A DNA stretch of 64,000 nt from Planctobacterium marinum. Its GTDB lineage: Bacteria > Pseudomonadota > Gammaproteobacteria > Enterobacterales > Alteromonadaceae. This document shows positions 48,188 to 54,491 of this stretch, piece by piece (within the stretch, counting starts at the first letter, position 1; each line of letters opens with the position of its first letter). The stretch is taken from the NCBI RefSeq assembly GCF_020687805.1, contig NZ_JAJEWQ010000003.1, forward strand, positions 671,736 to 735,735. The letters are read 5' to 3'. The translations under genes were made by a program, and so were the position numbers. Below the pieces are notes generated by a model. It saw only the letters and a list, made by a program, of their open reading frames with translations. It was not told the DNA's origin and ran no database searches.

Positions 48188-48225
48188 TAAAAGCGATTGC
48201 AATCCCGGTCAACGGCATTGCAATC
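48188..48225 (-). terminator. terminator-like hairpin between flagellin 1 and flaG
   Basis: The arms GATTGCAAT (48195-48203) and ATTGCAATC (48217-48225) pair almost perfectly, with inner CCG/CGG pairing, and on the minus strand are followed by GCTTTTACC. The T-run is short, so it may be a partial terminator that lowers read-through from flagellin into flaG. Confidence 0.6.
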
Positions 48226-48248
48226 AGGCAAAATCAATACAACAGCAA

Positions 48249-49073
48249 CTATCCTAACAATGCTAAAGCCGTTTGCGGACGCTGATTCGACTGACTCAAC
48301 ACCGACACACTGGCCTGCTGGATAATTTGATTTCTGGTTAAGTTTGCTGTTTCAGAAGCAAAATCAGTATCCTGAATACGTGAACGCGCGGCGTTCAGGT
48401 TTTCACTGACACTGGCCAGATTTCGAACTGTTGACTGAAAACGGTTCTGTAAAGCACCTAAAGAAGCTCGTTGCGCACCTATTGCAGAAATCGCTGTATC
48501 TATCGACGCTAATGCACCCGATGCACCAGCTGCAGTTGAAATATCCACTGTGCCAACTCCCAGACCTGATGCACCAAAACCACCAGAACGGGAAAGATTC
48601 ACTGCAATACTTTGACCTGCATTTGCACCTACCTGAAAAGTTGCAGAGAAACTGCCATTCAGTATATTAACATTCGCAAATTGTGTATCAGTACCGATGC
48701 GTGACAATTCTGAAATCAACGCCGTTACTTCCTGTTGCAAAGCGGTTCTGTCTGCAGAAGAGTTAATGCCGTTTTGCGCCTGAATGGCCAACTGACGAAT
48801 TCGTTGCAGTGACGTTGTACTTTCGGTCAGTGCACCTTCAGCTACCTGGACCAAAGAAATCGCGTCGTTGGCATTTCGAACAGACTGATCAATACCCTGA
48901 ATTTGGCTGGTTAATTCTGCAGAGATTTGCAGACCCGCCGCATCATCGGATGCCCGGTTTATACGAAAACCGGAAGACAATCTTTCGAATGATGTGTTTA
49001 ATGCTTCATTTGAGCTAAATAATTGACGTTGCGCATTTAATGACGAAACGTTTGTATTTACAAAAATACCCAT
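48249..49073 (-). CDS. flagellin 1
   Basis: A 274-aa flagellin. The N-terminal D0/D1 helices contain [34 protein letters not shown] and [11 protein letters not shown]; the C-terminal part has ESTVRNLASVSENLNAARSR-like text and ends in QASVSVLSQSNQRPQTALALLG. It has almost no variable D2/D3 region. It is exported and forms the filament. ATG at 49073 with AGGAGG 6 nt upstream; the frame's extension to 49094 is not the start. It differs most from the others (SSNEALNTSF instead of SGNALSTSF) and has its own sigma28 promoter. Confidence 0.97.
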   Translation of the reverse strand: MGIFVNTNVSSLNAQRQLFSSNEALNTSFERLSSGFRINRASDDAAGLQISAELTSQIQGIDQSVRNANDAISLVQVAEGALTESTTSLQRIRQLAIQAQNGINSSADRTALQQEVTALISELSRIGTDTQFANVNILNGSFSATFQVGANAGQSIAVNLSRSGGFGASGLGVGTVDISTAAGASGALASIDTAISAIGAQRASLGALQNRFQSTVRNLASVSENLNAARSRIQDTDFASETANLTRNQIIQQASVSVLSQSNQRPQTALALLG

Positions 49074-49086
49074 GTTATACCTCCTG

Positions 49087-49120
49087 AGAACCAATTAACT
49101 ATAGAGAGAGCCACTGGTTC
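49087..49120 (-). promoter_or_regulatory. hairpin abutting the flagellin 1 ribosome-binding site
   Basis: In the mRNA leader, GAACCA (49115-49120) pairs with TGGTTC (49087-49092), so the hairpin ends directly at the ribosome site CAGGAGGT at 49079-49086. The loop side carries GGCTCTCTC, complementary to GAGAGAGCC in the leaders of flagellins 3 and 4. Confidence 0.4.
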
Positions 49121-49228
49121 GCCTACTTTTGTCAGTCGAGAGTGCTGACGTTAAACTTGTTTTGCCCTTAGTGTTTCGACCTCACTCGAAACCTTAAAAA
49201 CAAAACCCGCAATACCCCTCAACAATAG

Positions 49229-49255
49229 GTATCGGCAATCTCTTGAGGTTCTTTA
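49229..49255 (-). promoter_or_regulatory. sigma28 (FliA) promoter of flagellin 1
   Basis: On the minus strand TAAAGAAC, 11 nt, then GCCGATAC. This is close to the enterobacterial FliA consensus TAAAGTTT-N11-GCCGATAA. It predicts a leader of about 150 nt before the ATG at 49073. Confidence 0.8.
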
Positions 49256-49439
49256 GAAATTTTTTTATTTTTTTTAAAGTTTTTTCGAACCAAACATAAA
49301 CCATTGTTTTAATAGACTTTTTATTACAATAGAAAATAAGGCCATGCGCTGGTTTGGGGAGACATATCATATGTGATTGCCTGGGACAGACATAATCCAG
49401 AACTTAAATCCGGTTAAAAAATTACAGATATTTGATTTT

Positions 49440-49457
49440 TTGGCATGGGATGTGCTT
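49440..49457 (+). promoter_or_regulatory. sigma54-like promoter upstream of hairpin repeat 1
   Basis: TTGGCATGGGATGTGCTT keeps GG-N10-GC and TTGGCA; it has T for C after the -24 block and GTGC for TTGC. Predicted start near 49467, about 130 nt before repeat 1. It faces away from the flagellin genes. Confidence 0.45.
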
Positions 49458-49528
49458 TGTATTCTGCAAGTGACAGATATCACTCAATTGTTCAAAGTTT
49501 TGACACAGATGATGATGTTACATGAAGA

Positions 49529-49560
49529 GAAATAAAAACAGCCAGGTCACAGGACCTGGC
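49529..49560 (-). terminator. Rho-independent terminator at the end of the repeat region
   Basis: On the minus strand GCCAGGTC-CTGT-GACCTGGC followed by TGTTTTTATTT. It would end transcripts that run from flagellin 2 through the repeat region, about 1.15 kb after the flagellin 2 stop. Confidence 0.8.
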
Positions 49561-49564
49561 CAAA

Positions 49565-49589
49565 TTGCTCACGTTAGGAGAACGAGCAA
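49565..49589. repeat. small hairpin carrying a copy of the flagellin 2 ribosome-site region
   Basis: TTGCTC (49565-49570) pairs with GAGCAA (49584-49589). The loop holds CGTTAGGAGAA at 49572-49582, identical in 11 nt to the flagellin 2 leader at its ribosome site (51541-51551, minus strand). A minus-strand RNA from here would be antisense to that site. Confidence 0.5.
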
Positions 49590-49598
49590 TAGGGTTTT

Positions 49599-49680
49599 GT
49601 CGCCCGACTACAGGATTTGGGAAGGAATACTGGCCTCTCAACCATACTTCTACACTCTCGATCCTGTTAGTCGGCGTTTT
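49599..49680 (+). repeat. flagellin-linked hairpin repeat 1, candidate small RNA
   Basis: Arms CGCCCGACTACAGGAT (49601-49616) and ATCCTGTTAGTCGGCG (49661-49676) pair over the full length with one bulged base on each side, and TTTT follows on the + strand. The loop includes CTTCTACACTCTCG. The 15-mer CTACACTCTCGATCC at 49650-49664 is the exact complement of the flagellin 3 and 4 mRNA leaders. The repeat itself is certain; that it is transcribed is inferred. Confidence 0.7.
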
Positions 49681-49775
49681 CACTGATTTTTATAGTGTTA
49701 TTTTTTCAGTGAAACAAAAACCGGATTGTATATCGGATTTTAAGCCGATGGTGACACCTGATGCCGGACTGAATC

Positions 49776-49793
49776 CTGGCTTGCAGCGTGCCG
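49776..49793 (+). promoter_or_regulatory. weak sigma54-like site upstream of hairpin repeat 2
   Basis: CTGGCTTGCAGCGTGCCG keeps GG-N10-GC but departs from the consensus after TGGC. Predicted start near 49803, about 20 nt before repeat 2. Reported because of its place, not its strength. Confidence 0.25.
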
Positions 49794-49823
49794 TTATCGG
49801 TATGATTACCGACGTTAGAGTTT

Positions 49824-49905
49824 GTCGCCCGACTGCGGGATTTGGGAAAGAATACTGGCCTCTCAACCATACTTCTACACTCTCGATCCTGTCAGTCGGC
49901 GTTTT
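49824..49905 (+). repeat. flagellin-linked hairpin repeat 2, candidate small RNA
   Basis: About 95% identical to repeat 1. In the stem, one A-U pair of repeat 1 is G-C here because both arms changed (ACTA to ACTG, TTAGT to TCAGT), a compensatory change. A second change gives G opposite T, a G.U pair in + strand RNA but A.C in the other strand. TTTTATATTT follows. The flagellin-complementary 15-mer is at 49875-49889. Confidence 0.7.
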
Positions 49906-50022
49906 ATATTTATTATAGGTCAGAATTTATGTCAGCACCGTGGCTTGTTAAATTTCCCGTTGCCTAAATGATTCGCCCCTGTATTTGTTGTTTTGTCGGA
50001 ATATGTTCCGATGTTAATGTTT

Positions 50023-50103
50023 GTCGCCCGACTGCAGGTTTGGGAAGGGATACTGGCCTCTCAACCATACTTCTACACTCTCGATCCTGTTAGTCGGCGT
50101 TTC
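50023..50103 (+). repeat. flagellin-linked hairpin repeat 3, candidate small RNA
   Basis: Third copy, with one base lost at the top of the left arm (GCAGGTTT). The arm pair ACTG/TTAGT gives a G.U pair if read from the + strand. The 15-mer complementary to flagellin 3 and 4 leaders is kept at 50073-50087. A small hairpin TCGGAATATGTTCCGA precedes it, as small hairpins precede repeats 1 and 2. Confidence 0.7.
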
Positions 50104-50328
50104 CTGAGGCGGCCTCTCATCTCCTACCCTCATTAAAAACGCTACCCTGGTTACTCAGTGACACGTCAGGAAATCCATTAATTTTCACTGCGTCAATGCT
50201 ATGTCACCTGATTCAGTTACCTGAAAACGAATAATATTAAAAAGCTAAGCCGGAAGTTAAAAAGGTATAAGAGCCATACTGTTTTAAACTTTCAAAAGTG
50301 TACTTGCGCTCAACTTTTGTCAGTGCTT

Positions 50329-50366
50329 TTTATATGTAAATTCTACCCATTGGATTTACATATAAA
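50329..50366. repeat. perfect inverted repeat, 13-bp arms
   Basis: TTTATATGTAAAT (50329-50341) and ATTTACATATAAA (50354-50366) are exact inverse copies around a 12-nt spacer. No gene is adjacent. It could be a regulator's operator or an RNA hairpin; the arms are too AT-rich for a typical terminator. Confidence 0.6.
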
Positions 50367-50464
50367 GATTATTCGCTGAACCCTGTATTTTGCACCTCCT
50401 CTTTTGTGATAATTTGTTGTTGTCGACCGACTTTTACTGTCAACAGTTATCAAACTCTTTAATC

Positions 50465-50482
50465 TTGGCACAGTTACTGCTT
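50465..50482 (+). promoter_or_regulatory. sigma54 (RpoN) promoter upstream of hairpin 4
   Basis: TTGGCACAGTTACTGCTT matches the RpoN consensus TTGGCAC-N5-TTGC with one change (CTGC) and exact GG-N10-GC spacing. Predicted start near 50492, about 80 nt before hairpin 4. It points opposite to the flagellins, so it has no protein-coding target nearby. Confidence 0.65.
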
Positions 50483-50570
50483 TATATTTATTGTCAGTTA
50501 ATTTTTTGACTGATAAATAGCTGGGAAACTGATTAACAAAGTCCTATGCTATAGAGTGAGCGAAAGCTCT

Positions 50571-50650
50571 TCGTCGACTTGCGGGATTGATGGCCTATAC
50601 CTCAATACCTCACACTACCTCCTGGCGTTGGTCTCGTAAGTCGGCGACTT
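50571..50650 (+). ncRNA. diverged fourth hairpin, candidate RpoN-driven small RNA
   Basis: Same layout as repeats 1-3. The inner arms GACTTGCGGGA and TCTCGTAAGTC pair with two G.U pairs if read from the + strand (A.C mismatches on the other), and outer GTC/GAC pairs close the stem. The loop has TATACCTC and CTCACACTACCTCCTGGC (50609-50626), which contain anti-Shine-Dalgarno sequence complementary to the flagellin 1 site CAGGAGGTATA. The 18-mer recurs at 51856-51873. Confidence 0.5.
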
Positions 50651-50704
50651 AATCTCTTCCCTGAGATTGAGGGTTCAAAAGCGAGCTTTCTTATCTACCT
50701 AACT

Positions 50705-51535
50705 CTATCCCAATAAACTTAGCGCAGATTGCGGTCTTTGGTTAGCCTGTGACAGAACCGTTGTACTGGCCTGTTGAATGATCTGATTACGTGTCAGCTC
50801 GGCAGTTTCAACGGCAAAGTCAGTGTCTTTGATCCGTGATCTCGCAGCAGACAAGTTTTCAGATACGTTTGCCAAATTACGGATTGTTGACTGGAACCGA
50901 TTTTGTAAAGCACCCAGCTCTGCACGTTGCGCACCAATTGACGAGATAGCCACATCAATATTGGATAATGCGGCAGACGCATTGGCGGCACTGGTTATAT
51001 CAACTGTGCCCACGCCCAGACCAGAGGCACCAAAACTTGCGCCATTGGCTGAAGATAAGTTGACAGATATTGTTTGTCCAGCATTAGCCCCCACCTGAAA
51101 CTGTGCAGAGAAAGTTCCCGACAATATATTGTTTCCGGCAAACTGAGTATCCGTGGCAATTCTGGATAACTCGGCGACCAGCGCCGTCACCTCTTGTTGC
51201 AGGGCAGTTCTGTCTGCTGATGAATTAATGCCATTTTGTGATTGAATTGCCAGGGTACGGATACGCTGCAACGCGGTAACCGACTCAGCTAATGCACCTT
51301 CAGTGGTCTGCACCAGAGAAATCGCATCGTTGGCATTGCGAACAGATTGATCCAAACCTTGAATCTGGGTGGTCATTCTGTCTGTGATCTGCAGACCGGC
51401 GGCATCATCAGCAGCTCTGTTGATACGAAAACCCGAAGATAAACGCTCAAAAGATGTGCTAAGTGCATTACCAGAGTTAAATAACTGACGTTGTGAATTT
51501 AATGATGAAACATTGGTATTTACGAATAAACCCAT
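50705..51535 (-). CDS. flagellin 2
   Basis: A 276-aa flagellin with [52 protein letters not shown] and the C terminus [22 protein letters not shown]. The centre ([16 protein letters not shown]) differs slightly from the other copies. Like them it lacks D2/D3. The ribosome site is TAGGAG, 9 nt before the ATG. It is 1.6 kb from flagellin 1 and has its own sigma28-like promoter. Confidence 0.97.
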   Translation of the reverse strand: MGLFVNTNVSSLNSQRQLFNSGNALSTSFERLSSGFRINRAADDAAGLQITDRMTTQIQGLDQSVRNANDAISLVQTTEGALAESVTALQRIRTLAIQSQNGINSSADRTALQQEVTALVAELSRIATDTQFAGNNILSGTFSAQFQVGANAGQTISVNLSSANGASFGASGLGVGTVDITSAANASAALSNIDVAISSIGAQRAELGALQNRFQSTIRNLANVSENLSAARSRIKDTDFAVETAELTRNQIIQQASTTVLSQANQRPQSALSLLG

Positions 51536-51665
51536 TTTTTTTCTCCTAACGATTTTAATATTAATTTGAGCGTTTGCTCGTTTGCTAAGTAAGGTGTTTT
51601 TATTGTTCTTTACTTAGCCAGGCCCGGCTTATTTTTGTTTTTGATTGCTCAGTGCCTTTGCCTAT

Positions 51666-51693
51666 GTATCGTCAGTACTAAATTTTTCCTTTA
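51666..51693 (-). promoter_or_regulatory. sigma28 (FliA)-like promoter of flagellin 2
   Basis: On the minus strand TAAAGGAA, 12 nt, then GACGATAC. The spacer is one longer than usual and the -10 starts GA instead of GC, so it may be weaker than the others. Predicted leader about 125 nt. Confidence 0.6.
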
Positions 51694-51804
51694 ACTTTTT
51701 TTTGACTATTTTTTGTTTATTTTATTTTTCCCTTTATTTTCAATACGTTAAACCACATACAAATGTCACTTTTTTGACGCTAAATTCCCATTAAATCACC
51801 GACA

Positions 51805-51830
51805 CAAAAAAGCCAGCACGTTGGCTGGCT
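51805..51830 (-). terminator. Rho-independent terminator of flagellin 3
   Basis: On the minus strand AGCCAGC-CAACGT-GCTGGCT followed by five further T. It lies about 60 nt past the flagellin 3 stop. Confidence 0.85.
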
Positions 51831-51839
51831 CTTTATTAT

Positions 51840-51888
51840 TCTTGCTCAAAAAGTTCTCACACTACCTCCTGGCAAGATATCCTTTTTT
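51840..51888 (+). ncRNA. hairpin with anti-Shine-Dalgarno loop, candidate small RNA end
   Basis: TCTTGC (51840-51845) and GCAAGA (51872-51877) close a loop that contains CTCACACTACCTCCTGGC (51856-51873), identical in 18 nt to hairpin 4. A TTTTTT run follows on the + strand at 51883-51888, as in a terminator. No promoter was found for it. Confidence 0.35.
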
Positions 51889-51891
51889 AGC

Positions 51892-52716
51892 TTATCCCAA
51901 CAGAGATAACGCTGACTGAGGACGCTGGTTTGCCTGCGCAAGTACCGAAGTACTGGCCTGCTGAATAATCTGATTCCGTGTCAGATTTGCAGTCTCAGTT
52001 GCAAAGTCAGTATCTTTGATACGCGACTGAGCACCAGACAAGTTTTCAGAAACCGTGCTTAAGTTACGGATAGTAGACTGAAAACGGTTTTGCAGAGCAC
52101 CTAATGAAGCACGCTGAGCACCAATTGTAGAAATTGCTGTATCAATGGCAGTTAGCGCACTTGACGCACCCGTAGCAGTAGATATGTCGACCGTACCCAC
52201 ACCCAAACCCGATGCACCAAAGCCACCTGAACGTGACAGGTTTACACCAATAGTTTGACCCGCATTGGCACCAATCTGGAAAGTGGCAGAAAATGAACCA
52301 CTTAAAATATTGTTGCCCGCAAAGTTGGTGTCAGTACCGATTCTGGACAGTTCAGCTACCAAAGCGGTAACTTCCTGTTGCAAAGCCGTTCTGTCCGCAG
52401 AAGAGTTAATACCATTCTGAGACTGAATTGCCAGCGTACGAATACGTTGTAATGAAGTTGTCGTTTCTGATAATGCACCTTCAGCGGTTTGCACCAGTGA
52501 AATGGCGTCATTAGCATTACGAACAGATTGATTAAGACCTTCGATTTGAGACTGAAAACGATCAGTGATCTGTAAACCGGCAGCATCATCTGCGGCGCGA
52601 TTGATACGGAAACCTGAAGATAAACGTTCAAATGAAGTAGATAACGCGTTACCTGAATCAAACAGCTGACGCTGAGCGTTCAGTGAAGAAACGTTGGTAT
52701 TAACGAATAAAGACAT
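51892..52716 (-). CDS. flagellin 3
   Basis: A 274-aa flagellin, nearly identical to flagellin 4 ([58 protein letters not shown]). The ribosome site AGGAGAG lies in a leader segment GGATCGAGAGTGTAGGAG that is shared with flagellin 4 and matches the hairpin repeats. Preceded by a good sigma28 promoter; followed by a terminator. Confidence 0.97.
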   Translation of the reverse strand: MSLFVNTNVSSLNAQRQLFDSGNALSTSFERLSSGFRINRAADDAAGLQITDRFQSQIEGLNQSVRNANDAISLVQTAEGALSETTTSLQRIRTLAIQSQNGINSSADRTALQQEVTALVAELSRIGTDTNFAGNNILSGSFSATFQIGANAGQTIGVNLSRSGGFGASGLGVGTVDISTATGASSALTAIDTAISTIGAQRASLGALQNRFQSTIRNLSTVSENLSGAQSRIKDTDFATETANLTRNQIIQQASTSVLAQANQRPQSALSLLG

Positions 52717-52723
52717 GAAGTCT

Positions 52724-52741
52724 CTCCTACACTCTCGATCC
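52724..52741 (-). promoter_or_regulatory. leader motif of flagellin 3, complementary to hairpin repeats
   Basis: GGATCGAGAGTGTAGGAG, containing the ribosome site. Its first 15 nt are the exact complement of + strand RNA from repeats 1-3; three more pairs (one G.U) extend across AGGAG. Confidence 0.7.
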
Positions 52742-52865
52742 AGCTATATTGGGTAAATATAGATCTGGGATCTGACCTGTGGAACAGGTCTAAAAGTTTA
52801 AAACAACAACAGCTTTAAATATGGGTAATATCATAAAACTGTTGCACTGGCTCTCTCACATAAGG

Positions 52866-52892
52866 TTATCGCCTGCAGTTCTTAAACCTTGA
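52866..52892 (-). promoter_or_regulatory. sigma28 (FliA) promoter of flagellin 3
   Basis: On the minus strand TCAAGGTT, 11 nt, then GGCGATAA. Leader about 145 nt. The transcript is predicted to begin near GTGAGAGAGCCAGTG, which is also present after the flagellin 4 promoter. Confidence 0.8.
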
Positions 52893-53078
52893 ACAAAAAA
52901 TGACATTTTTTTTAATCTTTTGTATTTAAAGACTTTTATTGAAAAATTAGCCTAAAAATAGTGAGCCAAGGCAGGAATATTCACGACCAGGATGAAAACC
53001 CAATGTACCGCTGTGGTTACCTGTGTTATTCCGTGGAACATAGCAGAATGGAATTTTTTTGAGTACTAATAAAAGACG

Positions 53079-53106
53079 AAAAAAGCCGAAGCATTTATGC
53101 TTCGGC
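53079..53106 (-). terminator. Rho-independent terminator of flagellin 4
   Basis: On the minus strand GCCGAAGCAT-AA-ATGCTTCGGC followed by TTTTTT. It lies about 220 nt past the stop codon, giving a long 3' untranslated region. Confidence 0.9.
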
Positions 53107-53327
53107 CAGCTGCCCGGACGTTAGGAAAAGTGAGCAAAACTTTGGAAAATGTGCCTCTGTAATACAGCATTCGCTCATCAGAACAAAGAAATCACATTTC
53201 CTGCAGGACGGCTAATTGCCGACCTTGTATTCTTTGTGGCTCGCAATGCCTCCCGACAACACAAATCACAATCAAAATAGCGGGCGGGCTATTAACCCAC
53301 CTCGGATACTCAACCCACCCTGGATGA

Positions 53328-54152
53328 TTAACCCAACAGTGACAGCGCGGATTGCGGACGCTGATTAGCCTGTGCAAGTACCGTGGTACTGGCCTGCTGG
53401 ATAATCTGATTACGCGTCAGGTTCGCTGTTTCAGTGGCGAAGTCCGTATCTTTGATACGTGAACGGGCACCGGACAGGTTCTCTGATACATTACTCAGGT
53501 TACGGATTGTAGACTGGAAACGGTTTTGCAAGGCACCTAAAGATGCACGCTGTGCCCCGATGGTTGAAATAGCCGTATCAATTGCAGTCAATGCACCTGA
53601 AGCACCTGTAGCCGTTGAAATATCAACTGTGCCAACACCTAAACCTGATGCGCCAAACCCACCGGTACGGGACAGGTTGACACCAATAGTTTGTCCGGCA
53701 TTGGCACCAATCTGGAACGTCGCGGAAAAGCTACCACTTAAGATGGCATTACCGGCAAATTGTGTATCGGCACCGATTCTGGATAGTTCGGCTACCAAAG
53801 CGGTAACTTCCTGCTGTAAAGCGGTTCTGTCAGCAGATGAATTGATACCGTTTTGAGACTGGATGGCCAAAGTACGAATACGTTGCAATGACGTGGTGGT
53901 CTCGTTTAACGCGCCTTCCGCCGTTTGTACCAGTGAAATCGCATCATTGGCGTTACGCACTGACTGGTCAAGGCCCTGAATTTGTGAGGTAAAACGGTCG
54001 GTGATCTGTAAACCGGCGGCATCGTCTGCAGCGCGATTGATACGAAAACCGGAAGACAAACGCTCAAATGAAGTTGATAGGGCGTTGCCTGAATCGAATA
54101 ATTGACGCTGGGCGTTCAATGAAGATACGTTAGTATTAACAAATAAAGACAT
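53328..54152 (-). CDS. flagellin 4
   Basis: A 274-aa flagellin almost the same as flagellin 3; it differs in details such as [30 protein letters not shown] and [12 protein letters not shown]. No D2/D3. The leader repeats GGATCGAGAGTGTAGGAG (54161-54178) just before ATG at 54152. It is probably the most recent duplicate with flagellin 3. FliS, FliD and flaG lie 5-8 kb downstream on the same strand. Confidence 0.97.
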   Translation of the reverse strand: MSLFVNTNVSSLNAQRQLFDSGNALSTSFERLSSGFRINRAADDAAGLQITDRFTSQIQGLDQSVRNANDAISLVQTAEGALNETTTSLQRIRTLAIQSQNGINSSADRTALQQEVTALVAELSRIGADTQFAGNAILSGSFSATFQIGANAGQTIGVNLSRTGGFGASGLGVGTVDISTATGASGALTAIDTAISTIGAQRASLGALQNRFQSTIRNLSNVSENLSGARSRIKDTDFATETANLTRNQIIQQASTTVLAQANQRPQSALSLLG

Positions 54153-54160
54153 TTGTCTCT

Positions 54161-54178
54161 CTCCTACACTCTCGATCC
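54161..54178 (-). promoter_or_regulatory. leader motif of flagellin 4, complementary to hairpin repeats
   Basis: The same 18 nt as upstream of flagellin 3 (GGATCGAGAGTGTAGGAG), again with the ribosome site. The surrounding leader differs, so this block seems kept for a reason. Confidence 0.7.
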
Positions 54179-54303
54179 GGATCAGCTTGTGAGGTATTTG
54201 GGCTTTACCGGTGACTGTCGTCGTACAGTCAAATCGTTAATATTCAACAATCACCCGTTTATTGGTTTTATTAAGTGATTGTCACTGGCTCTCTCACTTA
54301 GGG

Positions 54304-54330
54304 TTATCGTACTGGTAAAAATTTCCTTGA
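54304..54330 (-). promoter_or_regulatory. sigma28 (FliA) promoter of flagellin 4
   Basis: On the minus strand TCAAGGAA, 11 nt, then TACGATAA. Leader about 145 nt, beginning with a GTGAGAGAGCCAGTG-type segment. Confidence 0.8.
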
Positions 54331-54491
54331 AGGTTTTTTGTACTTTTTTGAGAAATATAGATAAAACAGTGACTTGTAATGTTGAATTTAGTGGGTCAGC
54401 CGAGCTGAAAACTGGCGTGCGGAAAAACACAATCAATATTCCCGCTCAAGGCGATAAATTGTTACTATCCGCAAAAAACAAATTTATCGCT

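Larger units (their letters stand above)
49256..50704. other. 1.45-kb structured non-coding region between flagellins 1 and 2
   Basis: No credible gene is present. It contains three near-identical hairpin repeats, a fourth diverged copy, a minus-strand terminator, a 13-bp-arm inverted repeat and sigma54-like sites facing the + strand. A 117-codon open frame through repeats 1 and 2 is a product of the repeats, because repeat 3 carries a 1-nt deletion that breaks it. Confidence 0.8.
51536..51891. other. 356-bp region between flagellins 2 and 3
   Basis: Holds the flagellin 2 leader and sigma28-like promoter, the flagellin 3 terminator and a further hairpin with an anti-Shine-Dalgarno loop. No ORF of note. 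Confidence 0.7.
52717..53327. other. 611-bp region between flagellins 3 and 4
   Basis: Contains the flagellin 3 leader and sigma28 promoter and the flagellin 4 terminator. At 53135-53205 a looser hairpin (GGAAAATGTG with CACATTTCC) with CGTTAGGAAAAG before it resembles the flagellin 1-2 repeats in layout. Imperfect tandem AACCCACC units lie at 53294-53330. No gene seen. Confidence 0.6.
54153..54491. other. 339-bp intergenic region between flagellin 4 and the sialidase-like gene
   Basis: Holds the flagellin 4 leader and promoter. For the divergent + strand gene I see no clear promoter or ribosome site. The open frame continues upstream through this stretch from 54279, but it overlaps the flagellin 4 promoter and is not conserved-looking. 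Confidence 0.6.

Noticed and set aside
49498-49528. sigma70 promoter for repeat 1 (TTGACA at 49500)
   Set aside because: No acceptable -10 at 16-18 nt. The sigma54-like site at 49440 fits better.
49565-49918. A 117-codon + strand ORF through repeats 1 and 2 encoding a repeated peptide
   Set aside because: The peptide repeat follows from the DNA repeat. Repeat 3 has a 1-nt deletion that breaks the frame, and stem changes are compensatory, which fits RNA not protein.
49599-50103. Repeats as a CRISPR array
   Set aside because: Only three copies, unit about 80 nt with long internal stem, and 118-143 nt between copies of uneven length. No cas gene in the window.
53294-53330. Tandem AACCCACC units after flagellin 4 as a functional repeat
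   Set aside because: Only about three imperfect units; they could be chance or slippage and show no hairpin.
54279-54491. Upstream extension of the sialidase-like gene
   Set aside because: It runs over the flagellin 4 promoter, begins with TTG without a ribosome site, and has no family similarity by eye.
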